Positions 5,825 to 11,525 of a DNA stretch of 11,525 nucleotides are shown one piece after another. The stretch covers positions 1 through 11,525 of the forward strand of contig JAITPH010000193.1 of NCBI GenBank assembly GCA_031289515.1, given 5' to 3'. A program made the translations under genes and the position numbers. The number at the start of each line of letters is the position of its first letter. The first letter of the stretch is position 1. A model generated the notes under the pieces. It saw only the letters and a list, made by a program, of their open reading frames with translations, did not search any database and had not been told where the DNA came from. The DNA is from Tannerella sp. (GTDB lineage Bacteria > Bacteroidota > Bacteroidia > Bacteroidales > Tannerellaceae).

Positions 5825-6820
5825 TCACAGTTTATTTTCTGATCCCAATACATCCTTTATTTTGTGGATATACAATTTCCTTGCATTGTCGCGAGCCGGT
5901 CCGAGATATTTACGCGGATCGAACTCTGCCGGGCTGTCTACAAAAACTTTGCGGATAGCGGCTGTCATTGCCAGACGGCTGTCGGAGTCGATGTTTATTT
6001 TGCAAACGGCAGACTTGGCGGCTTTGCGCAACTGGTCTTCCGGTATTCCGATAGCGTCCACGAGAGCGCCGCCGTATTCGTTGATAGTTGCGATTTCTTC
6101 CTGCGGAACCGACGATGCGCCGTGCAGCACGATAGGAAATCCGGGCAACTCTTTCTCGATAGCTTCGAGGATAGAGAAAGCCAATGGCGGCGGCACAAGG
6201 CGACCGTTTTCGTCGCGCGTGCATTGCGACGGCTTGAATTTATTGGCTCCATGCGACGTGCCGATAGAAATAGCCAGCGAATCGCATCCTGTCTTGGTAA
6301 CGAAGTCTACGACTTCTTCCGGTCGGGTATAAGTATGGTGTTCGGCAACCACGTCATCCTCGACGCCTGCAAGAACGCCCAACTCGCCTTCTACCGTAAC
6401 GTCGTACTGATGAGCATATTCGACTACCTGCTTTGTCAGTTCGACATTTTCGTCATACTTCAAATGAGAGCCGTCAATCATAACAGACGAGAAGCCCATA
6501 TCGATACAGCTCTTGCACAACTCGAATGAGTTTCCGTGGTCTAAGTGGAGCACTATTTGCGGATTCGGACAGCCAAGCTCTTTTGCAAAAGCGACAGCGC
6601 CTTCGGCCATATACCGAAGTAGCGTCTGGTTGGCATATTTACGCGCGCCGCTCGATACCTGAAGTATTACGGGCGAGCTTGTTTCTACGGCAGCCTGAAT
6701 TATAGCCTGCATCTGTTCCATGTTATTGAAGTTGAATGCCGGAATAGCATAGCCTCCTTTCACTGCTTTGGCAAACATCTCTCGTGTGTTTACCAGTCCT
6801 AAATCTTTGTAATTGATCAT
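5825..6820 (-). CDS. fba: Class II fructose-bisphosphate aldolase
   Basis: This cytoplasmic, zinc-dependent enzyme cleaves fructose 1,6-bisphosphate to glyceraldehyde 3-phosphate and dihydroxyacetone phosphate in glycolysis, and runs in reverse in gluconeogenesis. The 331-residue product shows the class II motifs: LHLDHGNSFELC (91-102, with catalytic Asp94 and metal-binding His95), DGSHLKYDEN, EGELGVLAG (144-152), the metal-ligand histidine in TSHG (188-191) and the C-terminal LHGASSVP (232-239). The sequence resembles Bacteroides aldolases throughout, including the ending GPARDNARKLYIHKIKDVLGS. The ATG at 6818-6820 gives MINYKDLGLVNTREMF, the expected N-terminus. It appears monocistronic, between its own promoter element and terminator, and divergent from rpmE. 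Confidence 0.96.
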   Translation of the reverse strand: MINYKDLGLVNTREMFAKAVKGGYAIPAFNFNNMEQMQAIIQAAVETSSPVILQVSSGARKYANQTLLRYMAEGAVAFAKELGCPNPQIVLHLDHGNSFELCKSCIDMGFSSVMIDGSHLKYDENVELTKQVVEYAHQYDVTVEGELGVLAGVEDDVVAEHHTYTRPEEVVDFVTKTGCDSLAISIGTSHGANKFKPSQCTRDENGRLVPPPLAFSILEAIEKELPGFPIVLHGASSVPQEEIATINEYGGALVDAIGIPEDQLRKAAKSAVCKINIDSDSRLAMTAAIRKVFVDSPAEFDPRKYLGPARDNARKLYIHKIKDVLGSENKL

Positions 6821-6868
6821 TGTCTTTAAAATTATATATTTAAAAATAGTTCGACTGCTTTCGCGCTA

Positions 6869-6876
6869 CAAAGGTA
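6869..6876 (-). promoter_or_regulatory. Probable -7 element of the fba promoter
   Basis: TACCTTTG on the minus strand matches the Bacteroidota -7 consensus TAnnTTTG, 48 bases upstream of the fba ATG. No TTTG is present at the expected distance upstream, where the sequence is A-rich, so only half of the promoter is supported. Confidence 0.55.
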
Positions 6877-6891
6877 ATACTTTACGGCGAA

Positions 6892-6956
6892 TTTTTTATC
6901 CTCCGGCAACTTTTTTTTTCAAAATACGGCTTTTTTTTTGCACGTTCAACTTTTTT
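6892..6956. other. Regularly spaced T-tracts between fba and rpmE
   Basis: Runs of T begin at 6892 (6 T), 6911 (9 T), 6931 (9 T) and 6951 (6 T), a spacing of 19 to 20 bases, close to two helical turns. Tracts repeated in near phase are expected to bend DNA. The third tract runs into the rpmE -33 TTTG, and the first lies just upstream of the fba -7 element. The two 9-base runs could also change length by slippage. The effect on either gene is inferred, not shown. Confidence 0.5.
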
Positions 6957-6967
6957 CATTACCTTTG
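6937..6967 (+). promoter_or_regulatory. Bacteroidota-type promoter of rpmE
   Basis: TTTG (6937-6940), 19 bases, then TACCTTTG (6960-6967), an exact consensus match. Transcription would begin near 6974, leaving a leader of about 46 bases before the ATG at 7021. The leader is A-rich and has no strong Shine-Dalgarno sequence, as is common in Bacteroidota. Confidence 0.8.
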
Positions 6968-7020
6968 CGACCCGAAATAAAGATATTTCAGACGACAATA
7001 ACAACATAACAGATAAAGCA

Positions 7021-7275
7021 ATGAAAAAAAATCTTCATCCCGGAAACTATCGACAGGTAGTATTCAAAGACATGTCGAACGACGATGTATTCGTTACGCG
7101 ATCGACTATTAACACGAAAGAGACTATCGACCTTGACGGCGTGACTTATCCGCTCATAAAGCTCGAAATCTCTAATACTTCTCATCCTTTCTACACCGGA
7201 AAAGCCAAACTGGTAGATACCGCAGGACGTGTAGACAAGTTCATGAGCAGGTACGGAAACCGCAACAGAAAATAG
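7021..7275 (+). CDS. rpmE2: 50S ribosomal protein L31, type B
   Basis: L31 bridges the large subunit to the small-subunit head in the ribosome. The 84-residue product is the zinc-independent type B form. It lacks the CxxC zinc motifs of type A and contains the type B blocks HPGNYRQVVFKDMS (6-19), the IKLEISNTSHPFYTGKAKLVDTAGRV region and the C-terminal DKFMSRYGNRNRK. It is a single-gene transcript with a consensus promoter and a strong terminator. In many bacteria type B L31 replaces the zinc-binding form under zinc limitation, but in Bacteroidota it is commonly the ordinary L31, as I recall. No zinc-regulator operator is evident upstream, which fits constitutive use. Confidence 0.96.
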   Translation: MKKNLHPGNYRQVVFKDMSNDDVFVTRSTINTKETIDLDGVTYPLIKLEISNTSHPFYTGKAKLVDTAGRVDKFMSRYGNRNRK

Positions 7276-7301
7276 TCTTCTGTTCAGACGCTAAAAAAAC
7301 G

Positions 7302-7368
7302 GAGCGGCTGAAAAGTTCCCAAATTCGCAATACGCGATGTACGGAACTTTTCGGCCGCTCTCTTTTTG
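7302..7368 (+). terminator. Strong intrinsic terminator of rpmE, possibly bidirectional
   Basis: Two 18-base arms (7302-7319 and 7343-7360) pair with a single G-U wobble across a 23-base loop and are followed by TCTTTTTG. An A-run (7293-7299) precedes the stem, so the minus strand also has a hairpin followed by T residues. The hairpin may therefore serve the convergent lipoprotein gene that ends at 7405. Confidence 0.9.
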
Positions 7369-7369
7369 T

Positions 7370-7405
7370 CCTGTTACAAGCGTAATCTCCTGTAACAAGC
7401 GTAAT
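7370..7405. repeat. Short direct repeat, two 17-bp units
   Basis: CCTGTTACAAGCGTAAT (7370-7386) and CCTGTAACAAGCGTAAT (7389-7405) differ at one base and lie 2 bases apart. The second copy ends at the stop codon of the convergent lipoprotein gene. A local duplication is the simplest explanation; no function is evident. Confidence 0.65.
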
Positions 7406-8115
7406 TAATAGCTATAACGGTATTTGCCGACGCGCGACAATTCGTTATTCTGAGTCCTGCCGATCTCCTGTCCGGCGGGCAACGTCCGTATCGGCGCGCC
7501 ATAGATATTGAGGTAATACAAGTCGGGATTGATGATGTATTCCGACGTAATGGAAGCGCCTGCAAAATCAAGGACGTTGCATACGTTCCCGGTGTTCTCT
7601 TCCGACGACAGTTCCAGTCTGTGTACTCCGTTCTCGTCACTGATGACAACAGCGTTGCCCTCATACGTATAAACATTGTAAGAGACGGTGTTCTTCCCTG
7701 TTTCGTATTTTTGGAAATCCGCCTGATTAATCCGACCTGAAGTGTCGTAATGATAATTGACGGTATAATTCTTGACTCCGCCCACGTAAGCCGTAATAGT
7801 TTCGGCGCGCATGGCTCCGTGAGTATTGGCGAATTTGATTTCGTAATATACGCCGTTGATTGTGCAATTCATACTGTTCGGCTTGTGTTGCACTACAGCC
7901 TGACCGACGAATGTGTCATATACATAGAAATTCATACCGGATAAACCGAGTTCGTCATACGACAAAACGGTCTTCAACGAGTCTCTCTCAAGAGTTGCTA
8001 TGCGGGCAATCGGATAATAGGTCAATTCTTCGATAGTTTCTTCACATCCGGCTACCAGAAAACAAGCGCAAAAAGCCAATAAGGCATTTGATAAAAACAG
8101 ATATACGTTCTTCAT
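7405..8115 (-). CDS. Lipoprotein of unknown function, probably surface-exposed
   Basis: A 236-residue protein that I do not recognise with certainty. It begins with a lipoprotein signal peptide (MKNVYLFLSNALLAFCACFLVAGC), with the lipidated cysteine at residue 24. The residues after it, EETIEE, are acidic; in Bacteroidota an acidic stretch just after the cysteine can act as a lipoprotein export signal to the cell surface. The rest looks mostly beta-stranded, with repeated Tyr-rich strands (YTVNYHYDTSGRI, TVSYNVYTYEGNAVVI) resembling Bacteroidota lipoproteins with YD-like units such as DUF4595. That similarity is tentative. The frame is open to an ATG at 8157, but that lies in the promoter, so ATG 8115 is preferred. 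It lies downstream of tamL, same strand, 123 bases away, with its own promoter. Confidence 0.72.
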   Translation of the reverse strand: MKNVYLFLSNALLAFCACFLVAGCEETIEELTYYPIARIATLERDSLKTVLSYDELGLSGMNFYVYDTFVGQAVVQHKPNSMNCTINGVYYEIKFANTHGAMRAETITAYVGGVKNYTVNYHYDTSGRINQADFQKYETGKNTVSYNVYTYEGNAVVISDENGVHRLELSSEENTGNVCNVLDFAGASITSEYIINPDLYYLNIYGAPIRTLPAGQEIGRTQNNELSRVGKYRYSY

Positions 8116-8156
8116 ATTATTGTTGTAAATTTTGATAAAAATCATTTTTGAAAGCA

Positions 8157-8187
8157 CAAAATAAGGAAGAATAATTCAAACCGCAAA
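8157..8187 (-). promoter_or_regulatory. Likely promoter of the lipoprotein gene
   Basis: On the minus strand, TTTG (8184-8187), 19 bases, then TTATTTTG (8157-8164), one mismatch from the Bacteroidota -7 consensus. Transcription would start near 8150, giving a leader of about 35 bases before ATG 8115. No clear terminator lies between the tamL stop and this element, so readthrough from tamL is also possible. Confidence 0.5.
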
Positions 8188-8238
8188 ACATTTCATCATT
8201 TTTAACGGCAATATTTTTTGAACAGGCAAAAGACGTAC

Positions 8239-10596
8239 TTAAAACGGGTATCCTACGGCAAAGTGCCATGCGAAATTATCTCTGAAGTTCGGATTAGCGA
8301 TAGCCCATCGCTCCGCGCCTGAAGCCTGCGGATTATACGCTTTTAAGCCGGAATCCAGACGAACGAGGAAATAGTCGAAATCAAGGCGCAAGCCAAGACC
8401 GTAGGAGACGGCTATCTCGCGATAAAAACGGTTAAAGTCGAAACTTCCGTCAGGCTGATAATCGTATTTATGGATAGTCCAGATATTTCCGGCGTCGACA
8501 TAAAGGGCAAGCTCGAACTTCCAGAACAGCTTGCTTCGATACTCGATATTGGCGTCGATGCGGATATCGCCGACCTGATTGATAAACGAAGTACTGTCGG
8601 TCAGACGCATGTTTCCCGGTCCGAGCGAGCGGACGCTCCAGCCGCGATTGCTGTTGGCGCCTCCGGCATAATATCGGCGGTCGAAAGGTATTTCCTTTGT
8701 ATTACCTACTGGATAAATAGCGCCCAGTCCCAAATGGAAAGCCACCGAATTGCGCTCGTCTATCTTCAGGCTTCGGGCAAAATCGACGTCTCCTTTCAGA
8801 AACTCGGAATAGTTGATGCCGAACAGCTTATATCGTCCTTCATCGTCTTTTTTTGCGCCAAAAAGATTGGACATGGCATACATCACGTTTCCGGCAGATT
8901 CTACCGCCACGCGGAGAGAGTAAGTGTTGTGCCGCCGCTCCAGCGGGTCGTAGTTGTTGAACGAATAGATATATCCCATGCTGACCACGAACTGGTCGGA
9001 ATAGTTGTATAATGCGGTTGTTTCGGGCAGTTTATCCTTGAACGAGCGGTCGATATAAGGGAGGAAAACGTAGTTTATATCAAGCAGTTTGAATGTATGC
9101 CGCGCGAGGGTGTTGATTCTGTCCTGCCAGTGGAATATCCAGCCTCCGGATACTATGGAACGGTGATATTCCGGGCGGCGCTGCTGGTCGTAACTCATTT
9201 TAAACTCCGTCGTAGCGCGCATTTTACGCCTGAAATCATAGCTTATGAAAGGGAACATGAATCGGGGAAAATGGATTGACGTCTCGCCGGCATATTCCCA
9301 ATAATTGCCACGTTCCTGCGTTGACGAGAGGTATTCGTAGCCGCCGTGTACTTTTGCCGAAAACAGTTCGGAGCCTTTGAACAGGTTGCGATGCTGATAC
9401 GTCATCGAAGAGGCGAATCCCAAATCGCCCGCCGAGTTCGTTCCTTCCACGTCGAATCGCACGCCTTGCTTCTTCGCCTGCGCCGTCAGTATCGTACAGT
9501 CGAGCCTGAACGTATCCGCAAGCTCGAACTCGTCGAACTTGATGCTCATGTAACGAAGCGACTTCAGCGAAGAAAAGGATGTATATGTATGTTCGATGCT
9601 GCGCTCGTTGTAAAGTCTGCCGGGCGTGATGTAGCAACTCTGCTGCAATACGCTCGGCCGGATGCTGCGCCCGCCGCTGCCGTAATATATTTTTATGCCG
9701 CGCGAAGTAGCCGAATCGGTGATTAAATAGTTGTCGTCGGTACTGCCCGGATCGAGCGGATCGTAATCGGTCAGAATCTTTACGCTGTTGATATAATATT
9801 GATGATGACTGACTTCCCGCGCCTCGCCCTCGTCGGTGACAAGCGCTAACGGTTTTATATACAAATCGACGTCTACGCACTTGTTCCGAAACGAACTGTC
9901 TGCCAGATACCCGATATAATCGCGGTTGAAAGCATAATATCCGTTGTTTCGAAGCAGTGTCGTAAGTCGTTGCCGCTCCTTTTCCAGCAGATTCCGGTCG
10001 AACAACATGTTGTCCCTTATAAAAGTCGAATATTCTTTCGGCGCGGAGCGAAATAACGATTGCGGAAACTGGCGGCGAGGAAGCGTCGGATGTATTATGC
10101 CGTCTATGTTTGCGTCGTCGACCGCTGAGTGATAGTCGCAAATCCTGTAAGGCTCGTTTGCAGTCACCGCATACTCAAGTACGGCTTTCCTGCGTTTTGT
10201 CGTATCGATCGACATATCGATTTCGGCGTTGATATATCCGCGATTCGACAGATAGTGGCTCAGTTGTACTTTCGACTGTTCTGCCATGTCGAGGTCGAGC
10301 AGGACGGGCGGCTCGCCAATCCGTCGCAGTTGCTTGTTGAGCCACTTGCCTTCGTCGTCGCCCGACCAGTTATAAAGGTATAGAGGCCACTTCAAAACGC
10401 CGAAAATCTTGTAATTGGGATGCTGTTGCAGGTACGGCTTCATTTCCGAAGGCTTCACTTCCGGATTGTCCGTATATATCTTTATTTTGTCGAGAAGATA
10501 CTGGCCGTCGCCTACGTACTTTGTTGTTCTACACGACAAAAAGCAAGTAGCGAAGCAGCACACGCACACATATTTTTTGAACACGAATCGTTTCAT
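8239..10596 (-). CDS. tamL: Omp85-family outer-membrane lipoprotein, TamL (lipidated TamA-like)
   Basis: A 785-residue BamA/TamA-family protein with a lipoprotein signal peptide, cysteine 22 in FLSC. The signal region has five cysteines in all. The mature start (RTTKYVGDGQYLLDKIKI) and the IGEPPVLLD segment are typical of Bacteroidota TamL. Residues about 25-370 should form periplasmic POTRA-like domains, and about 377-785 the 16-strand barrel. The barrel contains the Omp85 loop motif as GGANSNRGW (646-654, RGW in place of RGF/Y) and ends in the outer-membrane signature FAWHFAVGYPF with a terminal Phe. TamL is thought to work with TamB in outer-membrane protein assembly or lipid transport. 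No tamB follows here. ATG 10596 is chosen because an upstream ATG at 10629 overlaps the promoter. Confidence 0.88.
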   Translation of the reverse strand: MKRFVFKKYVCVCCFATCFLSCRTTKYVGDGQYLLDKIKIYTDNPEVKPSEMKPYLQQHPNYKIFGVLKWPLYLYNWSGDDEGKWLNKQLRRIGEPPVLLDLDMAEQSKVQLSHYLSNRGYINAEIDMSIDTTKRRKAVLEYAVTANEPYRICDYHSAVDDANIDGIIHPTLPRRQFPQSLFRSAPKEYSTFIRDNMLFDRNLLEKERQRLTTLLRNNGYYAFNRDYIGYLADSSFRNKCVDVDLYIKPLALVTDEGEAREVSHHQYYINSVKILTDYDPLDPGSTDDNYLITDSATSRGIKIYYGSGGRSIRPSVLQQSCYITPGRLYNERSIEHTYTSFSSLKSLRYMSIKFDEFELADTFRLDCTILTAQAKKQGVRFDVEGTNSAGDLGFASSMTYQHRNLFKGSELFSAKVHGGYEYLSSTQERGNYWEYAGETSIHFPRFMFPFISYDFRRKMRATTEFKMSYDQQRRPEYHRSIVSGGWIFHWQDRINTLARHTFKLLDINYVFLPYIDRSFKDKLPETTALYNYSDQFVVSMGYIYSFNNYDPLERRHNTYSLRVAVESAGNVMYAMSNLFGAKKDDEGRYKLFGINYSEFLKGDVDFARSLKIDERNSVAFHLGLGAIYPVGNTKEIPFDRRYYAGGANSNRGWSVRSLGPGNMRLTDSTSFINQVGDIRIDANIEYRSKLFWKFELALYVDAGNIWTIHKYDYQPDGSFDFNRFYREIAVSYGLGLRLDFDYFLVRLDSGLKAYNPQASGAERWAIANPNFRDNFAWHFAVGYPF

Positions 10597-10615
10597 AAAA
10601 CCGAATTTTCGACCA

Positions 10616-10623
10616 CAAATGTA
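10616..10623 (-). promoter_or_regulatory. Probable -7 element of the tamL promoter
   Basis: TACATTTG on the minus strand matches TAnnTTTG, 20 bases upstream of the tamL ATG. Transcription would start near 10609, leaving a leader of about 12 bases. The -33 region is a poor match. It is an exact inverted copy of the element on the opposite strand at 10645-10652. Confidence 0.55.
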
Positions 10624-10644
10624 GTTCAAATAAATTATTTACCG

Positions 10645-10652
10645 TACATTTG
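10645..10652 (+). promoter_or_regulatory. Probable -7 element of the RNA methyltransferase promoter
   Basis: TACATTTG matches TAnnTTTG, 24 bases upstream of the ATG at 10677. The -33 position is a weak match. The upstream in-frame ATG at 10650 lies inside this element, which supports the later start. Confidence 0.55.
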
Positions 10653-10676
10653 GAACTCAAAAATACGATAAAAATT

Positions 10677-11438
10677 ATGTTGAGCAAAGCAAAAATAAAG
10701 GAGATACGAGCATTGGAGATGAAGAAGTATCGTGATGATAAGGGACTTTTCGTTGCCGAAGGCAATAAGACTGTCGCCGATATGATAAGAGTTTTCGAGT
10801 GTGAATGGCTGATAGCCCGGACGCCGTGGCTGGCTACGCAGGGCGATGTTCGGGCTAATGAACTTATCCTCGCCAACGAGTCCGATATTCGGAAAATAAG
10901 TTTTTTGAAGTCGCCGCAGGATGTTTTTGCGGTGTTCCGGAAGCCTTCGTTTCAGATAGCCGACGCCTCGCCTGCATCGGGGCTTGTTTTGGCGCTCGAC
11001 GATGTTCAGGATCCTGGCAATCTCGGTACTATCGTGCGCCTTGCCGATTGGTTTGGTATAGAGCATATAGTATGTAGCCTTGATACGGCGGACGTTTTCG
11101 GCGTTAAGGCTGTTCAGGCTGCCATGGGCGCGCTCTGTCGCGTTAAGGTTCATTATAGCGACCTGAAAGAGTTCCTTGCCCGGCATCAGGACTTTCCAGT
11201 CTACGGCGCTTTCCTCGACGGTGATAATATTTACTCGAAAAAACTATCCCAAAACGGAATAATAGTGATGGGTAACGAAGGCTCCGGCATCCGCAACGCA
11301 ACGGAAGCATTGATTAACGAAAGATTGTTTGTTCCGCCCTTCCCTCCGACGCATGAGACGACGGATTCGCTGAACGTAGGCGTCGCGACAGCTATCGTAT
11401 GCGCCGAATTTAGGCGGGTCGCCGCAGGCTTGCAATGA
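10677..11438 (+). CDS. SpoU/TrmH-family RNA 2'-O-methyltransferase
   Basis: A SPOUT-class enzyme that transfers a methyl group from S-adenosylmethionine to a ribose 2'-OH in tRNA or rRNA. The exact target cannot be read from the sequence. The 253-residue product has an N-terminal RNA-binding region (LSKAKIKEIRALEMKKYRDDKGLFVAEGNK, residues 2-31) and the three SpoU motifs: motif 1 DPGNLGTIVRLADWFG (112-127), motif 2 VMGNEGSGI (197-205) and motif 3 DSLNVGVATAIVCAEF (230-245). These form the trefoil-knot cofactor site. The catalytic Asn and Arg of motif 1 are present. Start 10677 is preferred to 10650, which lies in the promoter. The last residues and the stop lie in a short direct repeat. It is divergent from tamL, a neighbourhood I recall from other Bacteroidales. 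Confidence 0.92.
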   Translation: MLSKAKIKEIRALEMKKYRDDKGLFVAEGNKTVADMIRVFECEWLIARTPWLATQGDVRANELILANESDIRKISFLKSPQDVFAVFRKPSFQIADASPASGLVLALDDVQDPGNLGTIVRLADWFGIEHIVCSLDTADVFGVKAVQAAMGALCRVKVHYSDLKEFLARHQDFPVYGAFLDGDNIYSKKLSQNGIIVMGNEGSGIRNATEALINERLFVPPFPPTHETTDSLNVGVATAIVCAEFRRVAAGLQ

Positions 11439-11455
11439 CGCAGGCTTGTAATGAC
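11424..11455. repeat. Tandem 16-bp repeat spanning a stop codon
   Basis: GCAGGCTTGCAATGAC (11424-11439) and GCAGGCTTGTAATGAC (11440-11455) are adjacent and differ at one base. A third, weaker unit (ACAGGCATCATG) follows. The first unit encodes the last residues (Ala-Gly-Leu-Gln) and the TGA stop of the methyltransferase. Confidence 0.75.
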
Positions 11456-11469
11456 ACAGGCATCATGTC

Positions 11470-11525
11470 CGTCATTGCGACCAAAGCGCCCCAACCTGTC
11501 ATGTCGACCGAAGTGGAGACATCTG
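11470..11525. repeat. Right-edge intergenic repeat motifs
   Basis: CGTCATTGCGA (11470-11480) repeats the first bases of the 86-164 palindrome arm and then diverges. A second motif follows at 11497-11525, beginning TGTCATGTCGACCGAAGTGG and ending in GACATCTG at the window edge. It contains the short inverted pair ATGTC/GACAT (11501-11505 and 11518-11522). Motifs of this second kind are frequent intergenic repeats in Bacteroidota genomes, as I recall. The repeat is cut by the window end, and no terminator for the methyltransferase gene is visible. Confidence 0.55.

Noticed and set aside
5268..6332. 354-codon open frame on the plus strand across fba and lpxK
   Set aside because: It is antisense to two clearly conserved genes, crosses the terminator and promoter between them, and its translation is rich in Arg/Ser with no recognisable domain. 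It is a shadow of the real genes.
5864..6529. 221-codon open frame antisense to fba
   Set aside because: It is opposite a highly conserved aldolase with all motifs intact and has no promoter or start signal of its own.
6968..7020. Riboswitch or autoregulatory leader before rpmE
   Set aside because: The leader is only about 46 bases, A-rich, with no stable hairpin or conserved aptamer-like motif.
9236..10141. 301-codon open frame on the minus strand inside tamL
   Set aside because: It lies in another frame of the same strand as tamL and its product is Arg-rich and low in structure signals. The tamL frame is continuous and ends in a proper outer-membrane signature.
11231..11494. Minus-strand open frame at the right edge
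   Set aside because: It is antisense to SpoU motifs 2 and 3 and starts in repeat sequence; no product is recognisable.

Overview
The window looks like ordinary chromosomal core DNA from a member of the Bacteroidota, most likely order Bacteroidales. The evidence is threefold. The proteins have Bacteroidales-type sequences: class II fructose-bisphosphate aldolase, type B ribosomal protein L31, a lipidated TamA-like protein, and an LptE/TPR/SecG run. The recognisable promoters follow the Bacteroidota pattern TTTG-N19/20-TAnnTTTG, not the -35/-10 pattern of Proteobacteria. Translation starts have weak, A/T-rich leaders. No phage, plasmid, transposase or CRISPR array is visible.

Layout, left to right. 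Positions 1-326 carry no gene and hold a mosaic of palindromic intergenic repeats. Positions 327-3216 are a minus-strand operon read right to left: a sigma-54-type AAA+ regulator, lptE, a TPR protein and secG. The genes overlap or are separated by 3 to 5 bases, behind one promoter at 3251-3282. A tRNA-Phe gene (3411-3483, minus) follows with its own promoter and a strong terminator. Next are thiL and lpxK (minus, overlapping by 14 bases), transcribed from a promoter at 5725-5756. Then comes fba (minus) with its own terminator. fba and rpmE (plus) are divergent across a region of regularly spaced T-tracts. rpmE converges on a minus-strand lipoprotein gene of unknown function, with a strong hairpin terminator between them. 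A large Omp85-family lipoprotein gene (tamL-like, minus) and an SpoU/TrmH RNA methyltransferase (plus) are divergent from a compact pair of facing promoters. The right edge returns to intergenic repeats.

Functionally, several genes serve the outer membrane: lptE (LPS insertion), lpxK (lipid A 4'-kinase), tamL (outer-membrane assembly) and a probable surface lipoprotein. secG belongs to the inner-membrane export channel. The others are housekeeping: translation (tRNA-Phe, L31, RNA methyltransferase), thiamine diphosphate synthesis (thiL) and glycolysis (fba).

I did not find an obvious new multi-gene system. The points most worth a second look are a tRNA-Phe gene with a poorly paired acceptor stem, a regulator whose sigma-54-contacting GAFTGA loop reads GSFTDA, the repeat families at both edges, the spaced T-tracts between fba and rpmE, and the uncharacterised lipoprotein next to tamL.
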